Source: Mantis religiosa
Taxonomy: Eukaryota; Arthropoda; Insecta; Mantodea; Mantidae
Length of the DNA stretch: 64,000 nt
Direction of reading: 5' to 3'
NCBI GenBank assembly: GCA_030765055.1
Contig: CM060947.1
Coordinates: 265,038,886-265,102,885 of the forward strand
This document shows positions 22,640 through 33,406 of the stretch, piece by piece. A program made the translations under genes and the position numbers. Each line of letters begins with the position of its first letter. Within the stretch, counting starts at the first letter, position 1. Below the pieces are notes generated by a model. That model saw only the letters and a program-made list of their open reading frames with translations, ran no database searches and had not been told where the DNA came from.

Positions 22640-23620
22640 TGTGTTTCTGGTATCAAACTCGCGGAACCATGTGTTGTGTATTCAAGGTACTCTTGCCGCA
22701 ATGATATGTACGACGTCACTTCACTACGCCTCCGACTGAGAGAGTGTCCCTGCTATCAAAATCACGGATCAGCCATATCCTGGATTTCCCCCTCTCTAGG
22801 TACCTTTGGAGTTTGAAAAAAATCCCGTGAACAAATATTAATTTTCCATTGGCTGTCACCTATTCCCACTTACAATCAATGTTCGAATATTCCATTTTTG
22901 AACCTAATCTAAAAGTAGATTTCTCTTTTCTCAGGGTGAGATACATTATGCCAGCTCACGTTTGCAAAGGCCCGCGCTAAATCCTGCAGCCTTTGGTGAT
23001 TATCACGTTCGCGAATTCTAAGAAGGCCAAAGTGCCTCTCACTGCCTTGGGCCTAGTCAGACAATAGGTAATGTTTCCGATCAAGTTAGGTTGTGGGAAC
23101 CAGAGTGTCAAAGAATGTTCAGAGACTTTAGGTATTCTTTGCCTATAGCCTGTATTTCCTGTGGGTTATTATTAGGTTTATTGGTATTATGATTGTTAAT
23201 TCTATATTGTTATTATTAATTATTCTTGTTATTGGTCCTGCCCTACGCGAACCGCGTCAAAGATCTCACCTGTTATTTTCCCGGCACTCCCGATAGATAG
23301 CTTGTAGTGGATAAGTATTAATCCGATAAGAGAATCACAAACACACAACAAATATAGGTACAAAAATAAAGGAAATGTGCATGAATGCTAAACCACCTAT
23401 TGCAGTGCAGTGTAACATAACATCTTGTATGCCTTCAGACTTCAGGTTATAGATGAAGGGAAAGAGGATGGTGGCACCTTACTGGTTGAAGGAGGCGTTA
23501 CTATGGAAACATACCCCTCCAAGAAACATCAGAAGTCCCAAGTTGTTTAAATCCAACCAGAAGTGAGTGAATGAAGTTACAATATAAATATTTGAAGACT
23601 TAACAGAAAGCATTACTTAC
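22640..23620. other. No recognisable gene; intron just downstream of the first Dpr exon
   Basis: Mixed composition without repeats that I recognise. The donor splice site of the Dpr exon is at 23620. Confidence 0.45.
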
Positions 23621-23901
23621 CGTTTTGTCCTGTAGAAAGCTTATCCTACAGTCGAGGTTGGCAGTACTGCCGACTTGGACGGTGATGTTGGTAGCGTTGC
23701 CGACTTCAACCTGTTCGAAGTGGGGACCCCACCTGTGGTCGTGATGGTGATGCTTGTTGAGTGTCGAGTGAGTGTCGAATATGTAGCCCAACATGGGCTT
23801 CTCCGTTCTCGACGGCGGCTTGTGGGCAGTGGGGGCTGGAGTCTCTGGCACGATGGCGCTAGTGTTGTGGAACTCTTGTGCGGATGACGACGTTGTAGAA
23901 T
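23621..23901 (-). CDS. dpr20-like: Dpr-family receptor, exon encoding the linker and first half of Ig domain 1
   Basis: The minus-strand exon has the acceptor TTTTGTTTCAG before 23901 and the donor GTAAGT after 23621. It is open over its full 281 nt in the frame that joins to 5240. It begins with a Ser/Thr/Pro-rich linker (STTSSSAQEF...VPETPAPTAH) and a short His-rich stretch. It then enters the Ig fold with WGPHFEQVEVGNATNITVQV, GSTANLDCRISFLQDKT. The Cys in LDCRIS is the first disulfide Cys, and NAT/NIT are likely N-glycosylation sites. It enters with two bases of a split codon, so a further upstream exon exists; the signal peptide is not in this exon. No such exon is seen up to 64000, implying an upstream intron of at least 40 kb. 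Confidence 0.9.
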
Positions 23902-24538
23902 CTGAAACAAAACATTCTCTCTAGTTCAAACTGATCTTAAAAAGCACTCATTGCTCTGTTCATAACCTGAATTCAAATGGTATATATTGGAAGCTTCCAT
24001 AAACACAAACAGATAAGCGTTATTACACCCCAGTTCTCTGTACAGCAATCGAGTCTCAATTCAAAGTGTAGGGGAGAAAATCTTTCAACATCGACAAAAC
24101 CCATAAAAGTTCGAACTCGAAGAGTTTGAAAAACCTATTGTTTACAGTTTTCTCGAGTTTTAAGAAAAGAGAAGAGAAATTCCTAAAGTACGTGAACTAA
24201 CAAATGAACTTAACCCTACAACAGTGACCAAGGTAGCAGTCACTGGCGTTGTTATTAACGTTTAATGTCCGGCCGCTCTATCTCCGGCTCTGACAGTTCT
24301 CGAGAGGGGGAAGCGCGTTGTTGCCAGTTCTTTAGCGGGAATTTCAAGCAGAGAAACATTTGTATTTTAAATATGTCACGCATTTGCAGATCGTAACTTC
24401 GTAAATGTACTTGGACAACGTGTATATACATGATCCCAGAATAGTTGCATATGGAGACAATATACCATTTACTGGAAAAGAAATAACAAAAAGCTACTTC
24501 GCACGAGTGGGAAATTCCTTTCTCGCATAATATTGATA
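23902..24538. other. No gene seen; upstream Dpr intron
   Basis: AT-rich sequence without a recognisable element up to the mariner end at 24539. Confidence 0.45.
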
Positions 24539-25878
24539 TACGAGGGCTATCCAGAAAGTAGATTACGTTTTCTTCTGTTTCCGCTAGGGGCGGAGCTAGC
24601 GCGGCCATCTTGGGGTCAGAGCGTTGCGCAGCTCAGTCGACATCTAGCCGTGCTAGTGAGAGGTTCGTGCTGTGTTCCGTTCAGATACTGTGACGGTTTG
24701 AAATGTCTGCGTTAATTGAAAATCCCGCGAGCTGCGAGGTGCGTGCAGTAATAAAGTTTCTGACTGCAAGAAACTGTAAACCGATAGAAATCTATCGGCA
24801 GCTTTGTGAAGTGTATGGGGACAACATTATCACTGAAGGTGGAGTGCGTCAGTGGGTCATCAGATTTAAAAATGGCCGAACCAATGTTCACGACGAAGAT
24901 CGAAGTGGGAGACCCAGCATAGTGACTGCCAAACTTGTCGAAAAAGTCGATGCTAAAGTCCGTGAAAATCGAAGGTTCACAATAACGGAACTTTCTTTGA
25001 GTTTTCCACAAATTTCGCGAAGTTTGTTGCACGAAATCATCAGCGAAAAGCTTGGTTACCACAAGTTTTGTGCAATATGGATTCCAAAAATCTTGACAGA
25101 GGACCACAAAAATCAGCGAATGGCTGCAGCGTTTAACTTTTTGGACGTTTACCATAAGGATGGTGACTCTTTACTCGATCGCATCGTTACTGGTGACGAA
25201 ACATGGGTGAAACACGTGAACTGTGAAACGAAATTGCAATCAATGCAGTGGGGGCACACAAGTTCTCCCCAAAAACCCAAGAAATGCATGCAAACAATGT
25301 CGGCAAGGAAGATGATGGGGACTGTTTTTTTGGGACAGAAAAGGTGTGATTTTGGTGGACTTCCTGGAAAGAGGCACTACAATATACTCTCAAAGGTATT
25401 GCCAAACTTTCCAAAAACTCAGAAGAGCCATTCAAAACAAGCGCAGAGGAATGTTGAGCTCTAAGATCTTGTTGATTCACGACAACGCCCGGCCCCACAC
25501 GGCAAATGTCACTCGTGAAGTTCTTGAATCTTTTAAGTGGGAGTTGTTTCCTCATCCGCCGTACAGTCCCGACCTGGCACCGAGCGACTTCCACCTATTC
25601 CCAGCAATGAAGAAGTGGCTGGCTATGCAGCGTTTTGATGACGACGCACAGCTGCAAGAAGAGGTAACGAAGTGGTTGAAGGCGCAGGCGGCCGAATTTT
25701 TCGACGAAGGAATTTCCAAGCTCGTACATCGCTACGATAAATGCCTTAATTTGAATGGTGACTATGTCGAAAAGTAGTATTTGAGTGTGGCTTTCATCTG
25801 TATATAATAAAATTTGTTTCCTATACTTTGTTTACTTTTTATTCCAAAACGTAATCTACTTTCTGGATAGCCCTCGTA
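24539..25878 (+). mobile_element. Nearly intact mariner transposon with full inverted repeats
   Basis: Inverted repeats of about 33 bp start TACGAGGGCTATCCAGAAAG on the left and end with the complement on the right. TA duplications lie at 24537-24538 and 25879-25880. The repeats are almost identical to each other, so this looks like one of the younger insertions in the window. It is 1340 bp long, the normal size for a complete mariner, with an AATAAA-like signal near 25808. Confidence 0.95.
24703..25777 (+). pseudogene. Mariner transposase, complete apart from one +1 frameshift in a T run
   Basis: The first frame (24703-25330) encodes the helix-turn-helix regions (MSALIENPASCEVRAVIKFL, EGGVRQWVIRFKNG) and the first catalytic block TGDETWVKH. 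The second frame, up to the stop at 25777, encodes LIHDNARPHTANVTREVL, PPYSPDLAPSDFHLF and a C-terminal YDKCLNLNGDYVEK. The second and third catalytic Asp have 34 residues between them (DD34D). The frames join at a run of seven T near 25325-25331, where six would give the usual FWDRKG sequence. Total length is about 357 codons, the usual size. It could be a recent mutation or an assembly error. Transposases of this type cut and paste at TA sites. Confidence 0.93.
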
Positions 25879-25984
25879 TATGTCACCTTATAGCATCCTT
25901 TTGAAAAGCATCAAGTGAAGCTTTAAGGCTGCCTCGTTGCCTTTGCTCTCCCGGTGTACGCAGAACTGCAGACGGCGAACTCAA

Positions 25985-26199
25985 ATCAGCTGGCACTTTT
26001 ACTTGGTCACATTCTTCACGGTGGTTTTCCCCACCTTCCAAGCGTCACAAACTCTGTGCAGCACCTTGGTAACAGGTAGTAGAGGTCCAACATTGTCCCG
26101 CTCCTTCTCGAAGTACTCACGTAGCCTGAATATAAGTTCAAGGTTTTGGCTCTTATAAGAGCCGATTTTTCTCTTGAATTCTGACGAACCAGTAGCCAT
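25985..26199 (-). pseudogene. Transposase N-terminal fragment
   Basis: The minus strand from ATG 26199 encodes FKRKIGSYKSQNLELIFRLR, EYFEKERDNVGPLLPV and TKVLHRVCDAWKVGKTTVKN, a Lys-rich start followed by a helix-turn-helix pattern. It looks like the DNA-binding end of the same transposase group as the pseudogene at 9490-11648, but that link is a guess. The catalytic part is absent. Confidence 0.45.
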
Positions 26200-26729
26200 A
26201 TTACTATAATAGCAATAATAATAAGACTTACAGACGCTACAAATCGGAATTCACGCCACACACAAAATAAAACAAACCAGCGGCGTGGGATCCAAAAGCA
26301 ACTAAAAGCCACGTGGTCCACACAAAATTGCAGCGGCAACACGGTGCTGGATTTGCAAGCCACGCCTAGCAGCGACAACGCTGATTGGCGCTAGCAGACA
26401 GTTCTAACTTCCTGACCACGACACCGCATGTAAAGACTCCCAGTACCACCAACAGAAGCAGTTGGTGTGCGTGAAAGGTGTGAACGAAATATTCGAATAG
26501 TGTGATGTTGTAACGAATATCTTGCATGATAATGAAATTACAAGTTGGAATGCAATGTTTTGAAGCCAATATAGTCCTATACTCTCATTATAAAGACAAT
26601 TCTGACGATATGTTTTCAATTAGTCATCATTATATGTTGGTACTGTTAACCTTCCCTCTCCACCTCTTGCAGCTACTAAACGTCAGAGCCGGAGATATAA
26701 CGGCCGTACTGTAGTATATCTTTGTTCTA
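26200..26729. other. No recognisable gene
   Basis: Mixed sequence with short random ORFs. It may include non-coding DNA of the fragment to its left. Confidence 0.4.
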
Positions 26730-27180
26730 GGTGAAGCCAGATCACAAAGACTGGAAGAAGTGAAAGTATATGCTAAATATTACCCTAATGTTCAGAATGT
26801 AGTAGAGCTTCCTTATAAACTGGCGAAACTTATTGGACAAAATATGAAACCATTTAGTCAAGGCGAATTTATCAAACAAAGCTTGCTAGTTGCTTTAAAG
26901 GAATTGTGTCCCCACTTAGTCGATTTATTTACACCACTCAGTCTCTCTCGAAGAACAATAACGAGAGGTATAGAAGAATTGTGCTGTCATTTGGAAAGAC
27001 AATTAAACGACAAAATAAGCTCATTAACATGTTTTTCTCTAGCCCTGGACGAATCTCTGGACAGATCTGACGAGGCGCGGTTAATTGTATTTCTGAGGGA
27101 AGTTGTTAATGAATTAAATACCTTATTTCTGTCACAATTGCTAATGTGGGAAGGACAACTGGTAGTTGCACATTTATATA
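26730..27180 (+). pseudogene. hAT-family transposase fragment (GTF2IRD2-like type)
   Basis: The plus strand encodes VELPYKLAKLIGQNMKPFSQ, GEFIKQSLLVALKELCPHLV, SLSRRTITRGIEELCCHLER and CFSLALDESLDRSDEARLIV. The ALDES-x-D block is the first catalytic region of hAT transposases of the Charlie/GTF2IRD2-like kind. The BED finger before it and the C-terminal catalytic and dimerisation parts are missing. Confidence 0.8.
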
Positions 27181-27633
27181 ATTTCTCTTGCTTGTTTTCC
27201 GTGTTCACAACAAACGTCATACTTCTACGAAAGTAAACAGAACTTCTAAATCAACTTCATGACACATTCCTTTCGCAATTTAAAGATATAAAGAAAAATG
27301 AGACATATACAATTACTTTTCACTCCTTTTTAGTTTCCATGTAGTGAGGCCTCACACGAGCTACAAATGGAACTACTTTTACTGCAAAATTCCACGACAG
27401 TAAAGTGTTCTGAGAAGGAAGGATGCGAATTATTTGAATCTTTGCCTTGGCTCTACATATATATGCGAACAAACCTTTTGAAAGATGAACTATATGAAAA
27501 GTGAGCATCGCAGCAAGATAAAAGACGATCACTTTGCTTATCTTTTCAGACTGAGCACTTCGACTTTTGTACCACATATTGCAGGCCTTGTAAAACATAA
27601 CTTACGCCACAGGAGTCATCCTATGTAACATTA
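27181..27633. other. No recognisable gene
   Basis: AT-rich. A minus-strand open frame at 27320-27598 has no recognisable domain. Confidence 0.4.
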
Positions 27634-28209
27634 GGGGAGATGCGCCCAGTACCACACACCTAAGGATTTTTCAAAATTCAAGGAAAATGCAATGGAGAAC
27701 AAGTATCCTGTTAGTATTATCATGAAGGTAATAACATACAGAAACATCATTAGTAATGAACATTAATGAACACGAGTCATGTTGACTTTTAAAATCTAAA
27801 GTAAATACTGGTGATAACTGCGCATCTCGAAAAGTATTTCCCAATAACAGACAGACGTAAATAAATACATATTTCTTAATAAAGAAAGAGGAACTGCATA
27901 ATCAATTACAAGATAATTATTCTTATCAAAATTATTGTATTTTTGAGATAAAACAGAACATGGTATCATGATAATATGTTTTTAAAACTTTCTTTGGAGA
28001 TTATCACAACAAAATATAAATGTCTTAGAACTAATGAAACATTTTTTTTAAACACAGTGAGCATATCTATAAAACTCAATGTTCTCTTGCTCTGTACATT
28101 CAATAGGTGTCCAAATCTTGCACGATACACACTGAACCCAAGCCTCGTCTGTGATTTCTAAACAAATGATACACTCTGTTAGAACACTTCAATCGACACT
28201 TGTTTTGGT

Positions 28210-29110
28210 TCCAAACTTTAATTTATTTTTTAAATTTATTTAAGGTCGCTTTAACTTCCTGGGTCATATCGTGACCATTTTTACAAAATAATACAATTAG
28301 TAACATATATACAAATTTACATTCAATATAGAGGATTACAATCAAACATATAAAATATACACATTAATAACATTAATTATAAAAAAATTTTCATTAAATA
28401 CAGATAACTGAAAACAAAGACAAGAAAATATATAAGTTAACAACACTATTTTGCAAAACAAAAATTTCATTACCTTAACACCGTTACGTAGATTATGAAA
28501 TACAATTGATAAAAGTATATTGCACATAATTTATATTAATTTCCAAATGTCTATGTCCTTTAGGTAATTAAATAGATTGCGTCGTAATTTGAAACTGTTT
28601 AGCAGTATGGAGATGTCCTGTGGGATTCCGTGTTGTTTTCTGTTTCTTTCGTATTCGTTGCATTCTATGAGAAGGTGGTAAATTGTAAGGTTTTCATTAC
28701 ATTCTTTACACGTAGGCTGCGGCTGTCTTGAGAGGAGATATGAATGAGTGAGGCTGGAGTGACCAATTCGTAGACGGATGAGAATGACTTGTTCCTTTCT
28801 AGTAAGCGGCTTGGTTGGGTGAACAGCGATGGATCCTTTTCGCACTTGGTGTAATTTTCCTGGTTGTTGTTGATCCATTCAGATTTCCATTTTTGTACTG
28901 GTGTTTTGGAGACATGATTTATAATATCTGAAATTTAATTTTCTTTTAGCCTTCTAGGGCTCTTCACTATTTCCAGTTTCTGTTGGTACAGAGTTAGAGC
29001 TAGGTTCTCTATTTATAGTTTTATTAATGTTAGTCTTGCGTCCCTTTGCTATTGGTTTGATTTTCTGTGTTGTGTCTTTTCCTGCAACATCAACTTATAC
29101 AGAGTCGATG
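28210..29110 (-). pseudogene. RNase H-type LINE, 3' part
   Basis: The minus-strand frame 28878-28531 encodes VILIRLRIGHSSLTHSYLLS, RQPQPTCKECNENLTIYHLL and IECNEYERNRKQHG, the Cys-rich end after RNase H. It matches the arrangement in the LINE at 11925-17310. Upstream, a Lys/Thr-rich frame leads up to the AT microsatellite. The 3' UTR to about 28210 shares CGATATGAC...TTAAAGCG with the other copy. Confidence 0.78.
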
Positions 29111-29122
29111 TTAATGTTTCAG

Positions 29123-29123
<1 letters not shown>

Positions 29124-29180
<57 letters not shown>
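29124..29180. repeat. (AT)n microsatellite
   Basis: About 28 uninterrupted AT units. Confidence 0.97.
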
Positions 29181-29187
<7 letters not shown>

Positions 29188-29751
29188 CCCAGGCTGATTT
29201 ATCTTTCTATCACATTTTTTATTGCTTGTTTCATGTTCTCATATAAGAATTTTCCTTTCTTTTTCGCCTCCATGTTGACAGGAATGCCTATATACAAAAA
29301 TGAATCTAATGTCAGTGCAAGTTCAGGGGATAAATACACCTTCGGGTACGGTACTGGGAAAATTGCTATCGTACGGTACTGAGCAACTCACACGTACGTA
29401 TATATGACGTCATACCACGGCCCGATTCTTTTAAACCGACACTGTATTTTGTGTTTGTGTAGTCTACTTAATACCAAATAATATGAGTACAAATACTTAA
29501 TTAGTTCTTCACCGGACAAGGCAGGAGCAATGTCAGCACGTTACTAACCGCACAGCTCCAGTTCACTACACGACTTCTCTGAACAATAACTTCTGATTCA
29601 ACGGTCAAAGAGAAGGGAAAACTTTCCGTTGTTAACAAAGATAGTTGTTTGTCTAAATGCACATCATGAGCTTCTACTATCTGTCGGCAACTACGAGATA
29701 CTGACACCGTGCGGTACTGGGCACTGTGCGGCACTGGACCAATTTCCCCTA

Positions 29752-30049
29752 GTTAGTAAGGAGTAAACTATGAGTAACAACACATGATTTCCTATACGTC
29801 AGAATGATACCGATGTCCCGCCACTAGAACTCAGTAACCACAGGTAAACGCGCGATTCTATCGCAGTGGGTGGAAGGAGGTGATTTCAACATCCCCTTTC
29901 CTCCTTTAATTGAGCACCCCAGTCTATAAACCGAACATCCTCTCATAACAACTGCACTCATTCGTTAGGCACGAAACACTTCATGTTAAACGACTGAGAA
30001 GCACATCATGTTCCCTTTTTAAATTTTCCTACAGTAACTTGTAAAGTCA
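29752..30049. other. No recognisable gene
   Basis: Nothing identified between the TA-flanked element and the duplicated repeat. Confidence 0.4.
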
Positions 30050-30407
30050 TACTTTAATAATATAAATTAACCTATTCAAGTAACACTTTAATATCAAGGA
30101 TGGATAAAATTTTACTTTAACTACTGAATCAATAAAACACAATCACTAGGTCTACATATCAAGTATAATGTTTATTGTAGTTTTAACATTTAGTAACGAA
30201 ATGTACAACTACAACTTGTATTCATTCAGTAATTAACAAATATATTGCTGTATGTTCACATTCCACTGACAATACATTCGTCAATGTAGCTTTCTGAAAT
30301 GAAAATCAAATTAACCTAGAAACGACTAGCCAACATCGATTGTCTCATATTAGCAGGCGGCCTTGGTCTAAATAACTCTATATTCCAGAAAATAACATTA
30401 AAAATAA

Positions 30408-31372
30408 CCCTGGGCAACAACGAAAATGTTTGGGGCTTAAAAATAGAGAATTTACATGTAATTCCATCTGCTGAATTCAAAAGTCACCATAAAAATTATA
30501 TATTTGCTCTTGTTTTGAAGATAAAGTGACATTTAATCTTTCAGAGTGAAGATTCTAAATTTGGAGTAATTTTTGTTGGAGTTGGCACACATTTCAAATA
30601 ACAACACACAATCAGAGAGAAATTTTGTAAATTAAGTGATGCAAAAGTTAAGGAAGGCATTCTTGTCGGACCACAAATAAGAGAACTTGTAAAGGATCCT
30701 GCATTTGACCAAGTTTTGGAGAGGAAAGAAAAGGAAGCCTGGGAGCCTTCAAGGGTGTTGTTCATGGAGTTTTAGGCAACAAAAGAGATGACAACTACAA
30801 GCATTTGGTGACAGTGCTCCTGCAAAAATACCGTAACCTTGGATGCAATATGTCCCTTAAGATCCATTTTCTCCACTCTCACCTAGACTTTTTCCCTCCT
30901 AGTTGTGGAGCTGTTAGTGATGAACATGGGGAGAGATTCCATCAGGACATTTCTGTTATGGAACAAAGATATCAGGGTCGTTGGAATGAAGTAATGCTTG
31001 CGGATTACTGTTGGTCTTTGTATAGGGATTCTGCGGAACTCCTTCACAAGAGGCAAGCTAAAAGACGACGAAGTCATGATTCTCTTCAGACACGACTATC
31101 TGCGAAGTATTTTTCCAGAAATTTAGAACTCTTAGCATGTAATTACCATTTAAGGAATCAAATGCACTTTCATTTTTGTCAGTATGTATGTAATTAAAAT
31201 GTATGCTTTTCTCTCAATCCGTTAATATGTAATACTTCCATCTTGAGTATATCATAGAAACTAGAGCTAATAAAAATTTTCCATTGTCATATTTGTTTTT
31301 CTCAATCCAAAATTAGTAGGAATTGCCTCATGAAGTGCTCGAAACGTTCAAAAATTATTTTTTGTCACCCAG
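30408..31372 (+). mobile_element. Insertion carrying a transposon-type protein of unknown family
   Basis: It is delimited by comparison with the uninterrupted copy at 60740-61262. The ends show a weak inverted match (CCTGGGCAACAA against CTGGGTGACAAA). Inside, the plus strand encodes a continuous protein remnant at 30610-31110 with one frame change near 30745. Confidence 0.65.
30610..31110 (+). pseudogene. Transposon-type protein remnant rich in His/Trp motifs
   Basis: The readable protein includes KLSDAKVKEGILVGPQIREL, NLGCNMSLKIHFLHSHLDFF, SDEHGERFHQDISVMEQRYQ and GRWNEVMLADYCWSLYRD. I have a general memory of such HSHLDFF...GERFHQDI...RYQGRW...DYCW proteins being repeated in many arthropod genomes as uncharacterised, transposon-like ORFs, but I cannot name the superfamily. 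The copy lacks its N-terminus and shifts frame near the Trp at ~30745. Confidence 0.6.
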
Positions 31373-31560
31373 TGTAATTTTACTATTTTATTATAGTTTA
31401 ATTAAAAAGTGATAAGTATTTTTAATGATTAGGGTAATAGTTGGATAAAACATTGTATGGTACAAGACTCATTTATACACTCGTGGAAATTAACAAACCT
31501 TCCACTCGTAGATAAAATACGTCTGGATTCGTTACTATCGGAAATTAAGAACGTTTTCAA

Positions 31561-32047
31561 CTGTTATATTTTCAAACGACTTGTTTATTTATCTAGCAGT
31601 AGAGAAGTTGTGTTTGAAACAGCAAGTTTGACCTAGGGCCAATATAATTGGATAAGTTCACCAACTATTGACACGACACCCAGTGCATGAGAGAGTAAAC
31701 AACATGATTACGCCCAGAGCTCCGAATTAAAACTAAACCCGCAGTTTTATTCCTTCAAGCGCGAAACTCGTGTGGTCGGGTATGTGGTGTAGGTACTCGT
31801 AAAGTTAGGACTGTTTTAATTCGCTGATATTTACCGACCGACTCGCTTTTGTTTTTACACCAGCGGATTTCACACAAACTAGTGTTACTTGCTACGCAGG
31901 GCTGGAAAAAACATCGTGTTGATTTACGTGCTTTTGAAAATATTTATAACACGTTAATATGTAAAGAAGCTACAAGTAATAGCAATATCCAAACTTTTGT
32001 AATTTAATTCCGTACGTCACCGGACAAAATGGCTACGCGGTTAGGTC
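31561..32047. other. No recognisable gene
   Basis: AT-rich, with no element that I can identify. Confidence 0.4.
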
Positions 32048-32052
32048 TGAGG

Positions 32053-32225
32053 TGTTGGAGAGGAACGTGGAAATTAGTGACTATTTCAGGAGTATAAGTA
32101 ACACACACAAAGAATCTTAAGATTAACTCATTTTAATCTCTTTCCCTGGTTACAAAAATAGCATCAGATGGCTTTGCATTGCATTTCAGTTGTCCAAGTT
32201 GTCACTAGATGTCGGTTTGCCCACA
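32053..32225 (-). repeat. 3' LTR of the BEL/Pao element
   Basis: Read on the minus strand it starts TGTGGGC and ends CAACA. It aligns over about 170 bp with 33407-33575. Confidence 0.85.
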
Positions 32226-32240
32226 CCCTCCCCACCCTGG
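32226..32240 (-). other. Polypurine tract
   Basis: CCAGGGTGGGGAGGG on the minus strand lies directly before the TG of the 3' LTR, the standard position for plus-strand DNA priming. Confidence 0.8.
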
Positions 32241-32467
32241 TCAGTTCCAAATACGAAAGGAATAACCAGCTGAATGGTTCGGGCGATCTCAGAGCCGTTT
32301 GTTAGCCTTAGAATGGCTTTTCTTGCTACGCCATCTCGGTCAAGGCGAAGGTTCATTACCTGTGCTAATTTCGACATGAGACGTGGAAGATGATGTTCCT
32401 GCAACAGCACCACATCACCAATTTGGATTCCAGCTCTTCCGGTACGTGGGCGTCGTACCGTGTGGAA

Positions 32468-32725
32468 ATACTGCCGCGCCATGGCTCAGTGGTTAGACCG
32501 CTTGGCTTTCACCAAGGCGGTCCGGGTTCGATCCCAGGCGACCGCAAAGTGAGATTTGTGGTGGACAATACGGCGCTGGGGCGGGTTTTCTCCGGGATCT
32601 CCGGTTTCCCCCGCCGTCTCCTTCCACCGTGCTCCATCTGTATCTCATGTATCATCAGTGTAATCGCCTGCGGTGCCGTATCTAGTAAAAGCGGGCCTTA
32701 AACACTAAACACACGCACACACACT
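32468..32725 (+). mobile_element. tRNA-derived SINE (family A) in the BEL/Pao element
   Basis: It starts near GCCATGGCTCAGTGGTTAGA (A-box), has the B-box GGTTCGATCCC and ends with TAGTAAAAGCGGGCC, TTAAACACTAAACAC and a CA tail. GTGTGGAA lies on both sides (32460-32467 and 32726-32733). It splits the integrase frame after the Phe-His of the host element. Confidence 0.9.
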
Positions 32726-33390
32726 GTGTGGAATGCTCTCAGCTCCAGGAGGTAATCCTTAGTCCATCTCCTCCAGAAGTTTGCAATTTTCTGCTTCTGG
32801 TGATACAGCTTAGTGAGACTAGTCGCTGGTGGGGCCTCACTGGGCATCGCCGACAATTTCCCATCAGTGAGGAAATGAACTAAAGTTATAACTTCATCTC
32901 CGTCCCCCATGGTTAGCGACTTAGAGTTGTGGGTGGCTTCGATGCTTGTCTGCTCTTCGTCTGTCTCCACCTTTCCCAGAGTTATCCGTAGACAGCGTTT
33001 CACCCATCCTACCATTCGTTCCGGCCACCCTCCCCACCAAGCCGCCCGTGGTGGTATGAATTTTCAGTTTATATTTTGGTTGGCGAGATAGTCATATGTG
33101 TGAGGGTGCGTCTTGCTGGCCGCGGATTTGCAGAAGACACAGTAGGGTTCCGTAGATTCTCTGCGCCCCGGTGCTTTTTTCTGCCTCGACTGTATGTGGA
33201 GTGTTACTGTAGTGGGGAACCTGTCCAAGTTTGGTGACGTCTGGCCTCGAATTTTCTTTGCAGTCAAAGCGCCTTCCACTTTTTCGTTATGGAATGTCAA
33301 CAACGCAGTATAAGAATAACAATGAAGCGTTGCTACAGTCCAGAAATGATACTGCAGTTATACGTATACTCTCACCTGCAATTTGAGCGT

Positions 33391-33404
33391 GGATTTCGGC
33401 ACCA
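33391..33404 (-). other. tRNA primer binding site
   Basis: TGGTGCCGAAATCC on the minus strand lies two bases inside the 5' LTR end (CAACA-TC-TGG), the normal position and the usual TGG start. Confidence 0.75.
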
Positions 33405-33406
33405 GA

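Larger units (their letters stand above)
5241..23620 (-). other. ~18.4-kb intron of the Dpr gene splitting Ig domain 1
   Basis: The intron has a GTAAGT donor at 23620 and a polypyrimidine-AG acceptor at 5242-5241, phase 0. It is filled with the nested mobile elements and arrays described below. It holds no further dpr-like exon. Confidence 0.88.
27634..29749. mobile_element. TA-flanked terminal inverted-repeat element, 2.1 kb
   Basis: The left end starts GGGGAGATGCGCCCAGTACC and the complement of the right end starts GGGGAAATTGGTCCAGTGCC. About 17 of the first 24 bases match, and most differences are transitions. TA lies on each side (27632-27633 and 29750-29751), as expected for the Tc1/mariner superfamily. 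No transposase is seen. A LINE 3' part and an AT microsatellite lie inside. Further copies of the word CGGTACTGG sit just inside the right end. Confidence 0.55.
30050..31560 (+). repeat. Dispersed repeat (copy 1), interrupted by a ~965-bp insertion
   Basis: Bases 30060-30405 and 31373-31555 match two directly adjoining parts of the copy at 60740-61262 with high identity. The interval between them in this copy is therefore an insertion (or was lost in the other). No coding capacity is seen in the repeat itself. Confidence 0.88.

Noticed and set aside
22107..22719. Arg-Glu and Ser-Leu repeat proteins around 22500
   Set aside because: Translations of the CT/GA microsatellite and the 27-bp minisatellite.
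26730..27180. Host gene related to GTF2IRD2
   Set aside because: The similarity is to the hAT transposase part that vertebrate GTF2IRD2 captured. Here only a short piece without flanking exons remains, so it is a transposon fragment.
28342..28527. Small open frames in AT-rich stretches (for example 3888-4407, 28342-28527, 62795-63028)
   Set aside because: Low-complexity, no domain, no splice or promoter context; expected by chance in AT-rich DNA.
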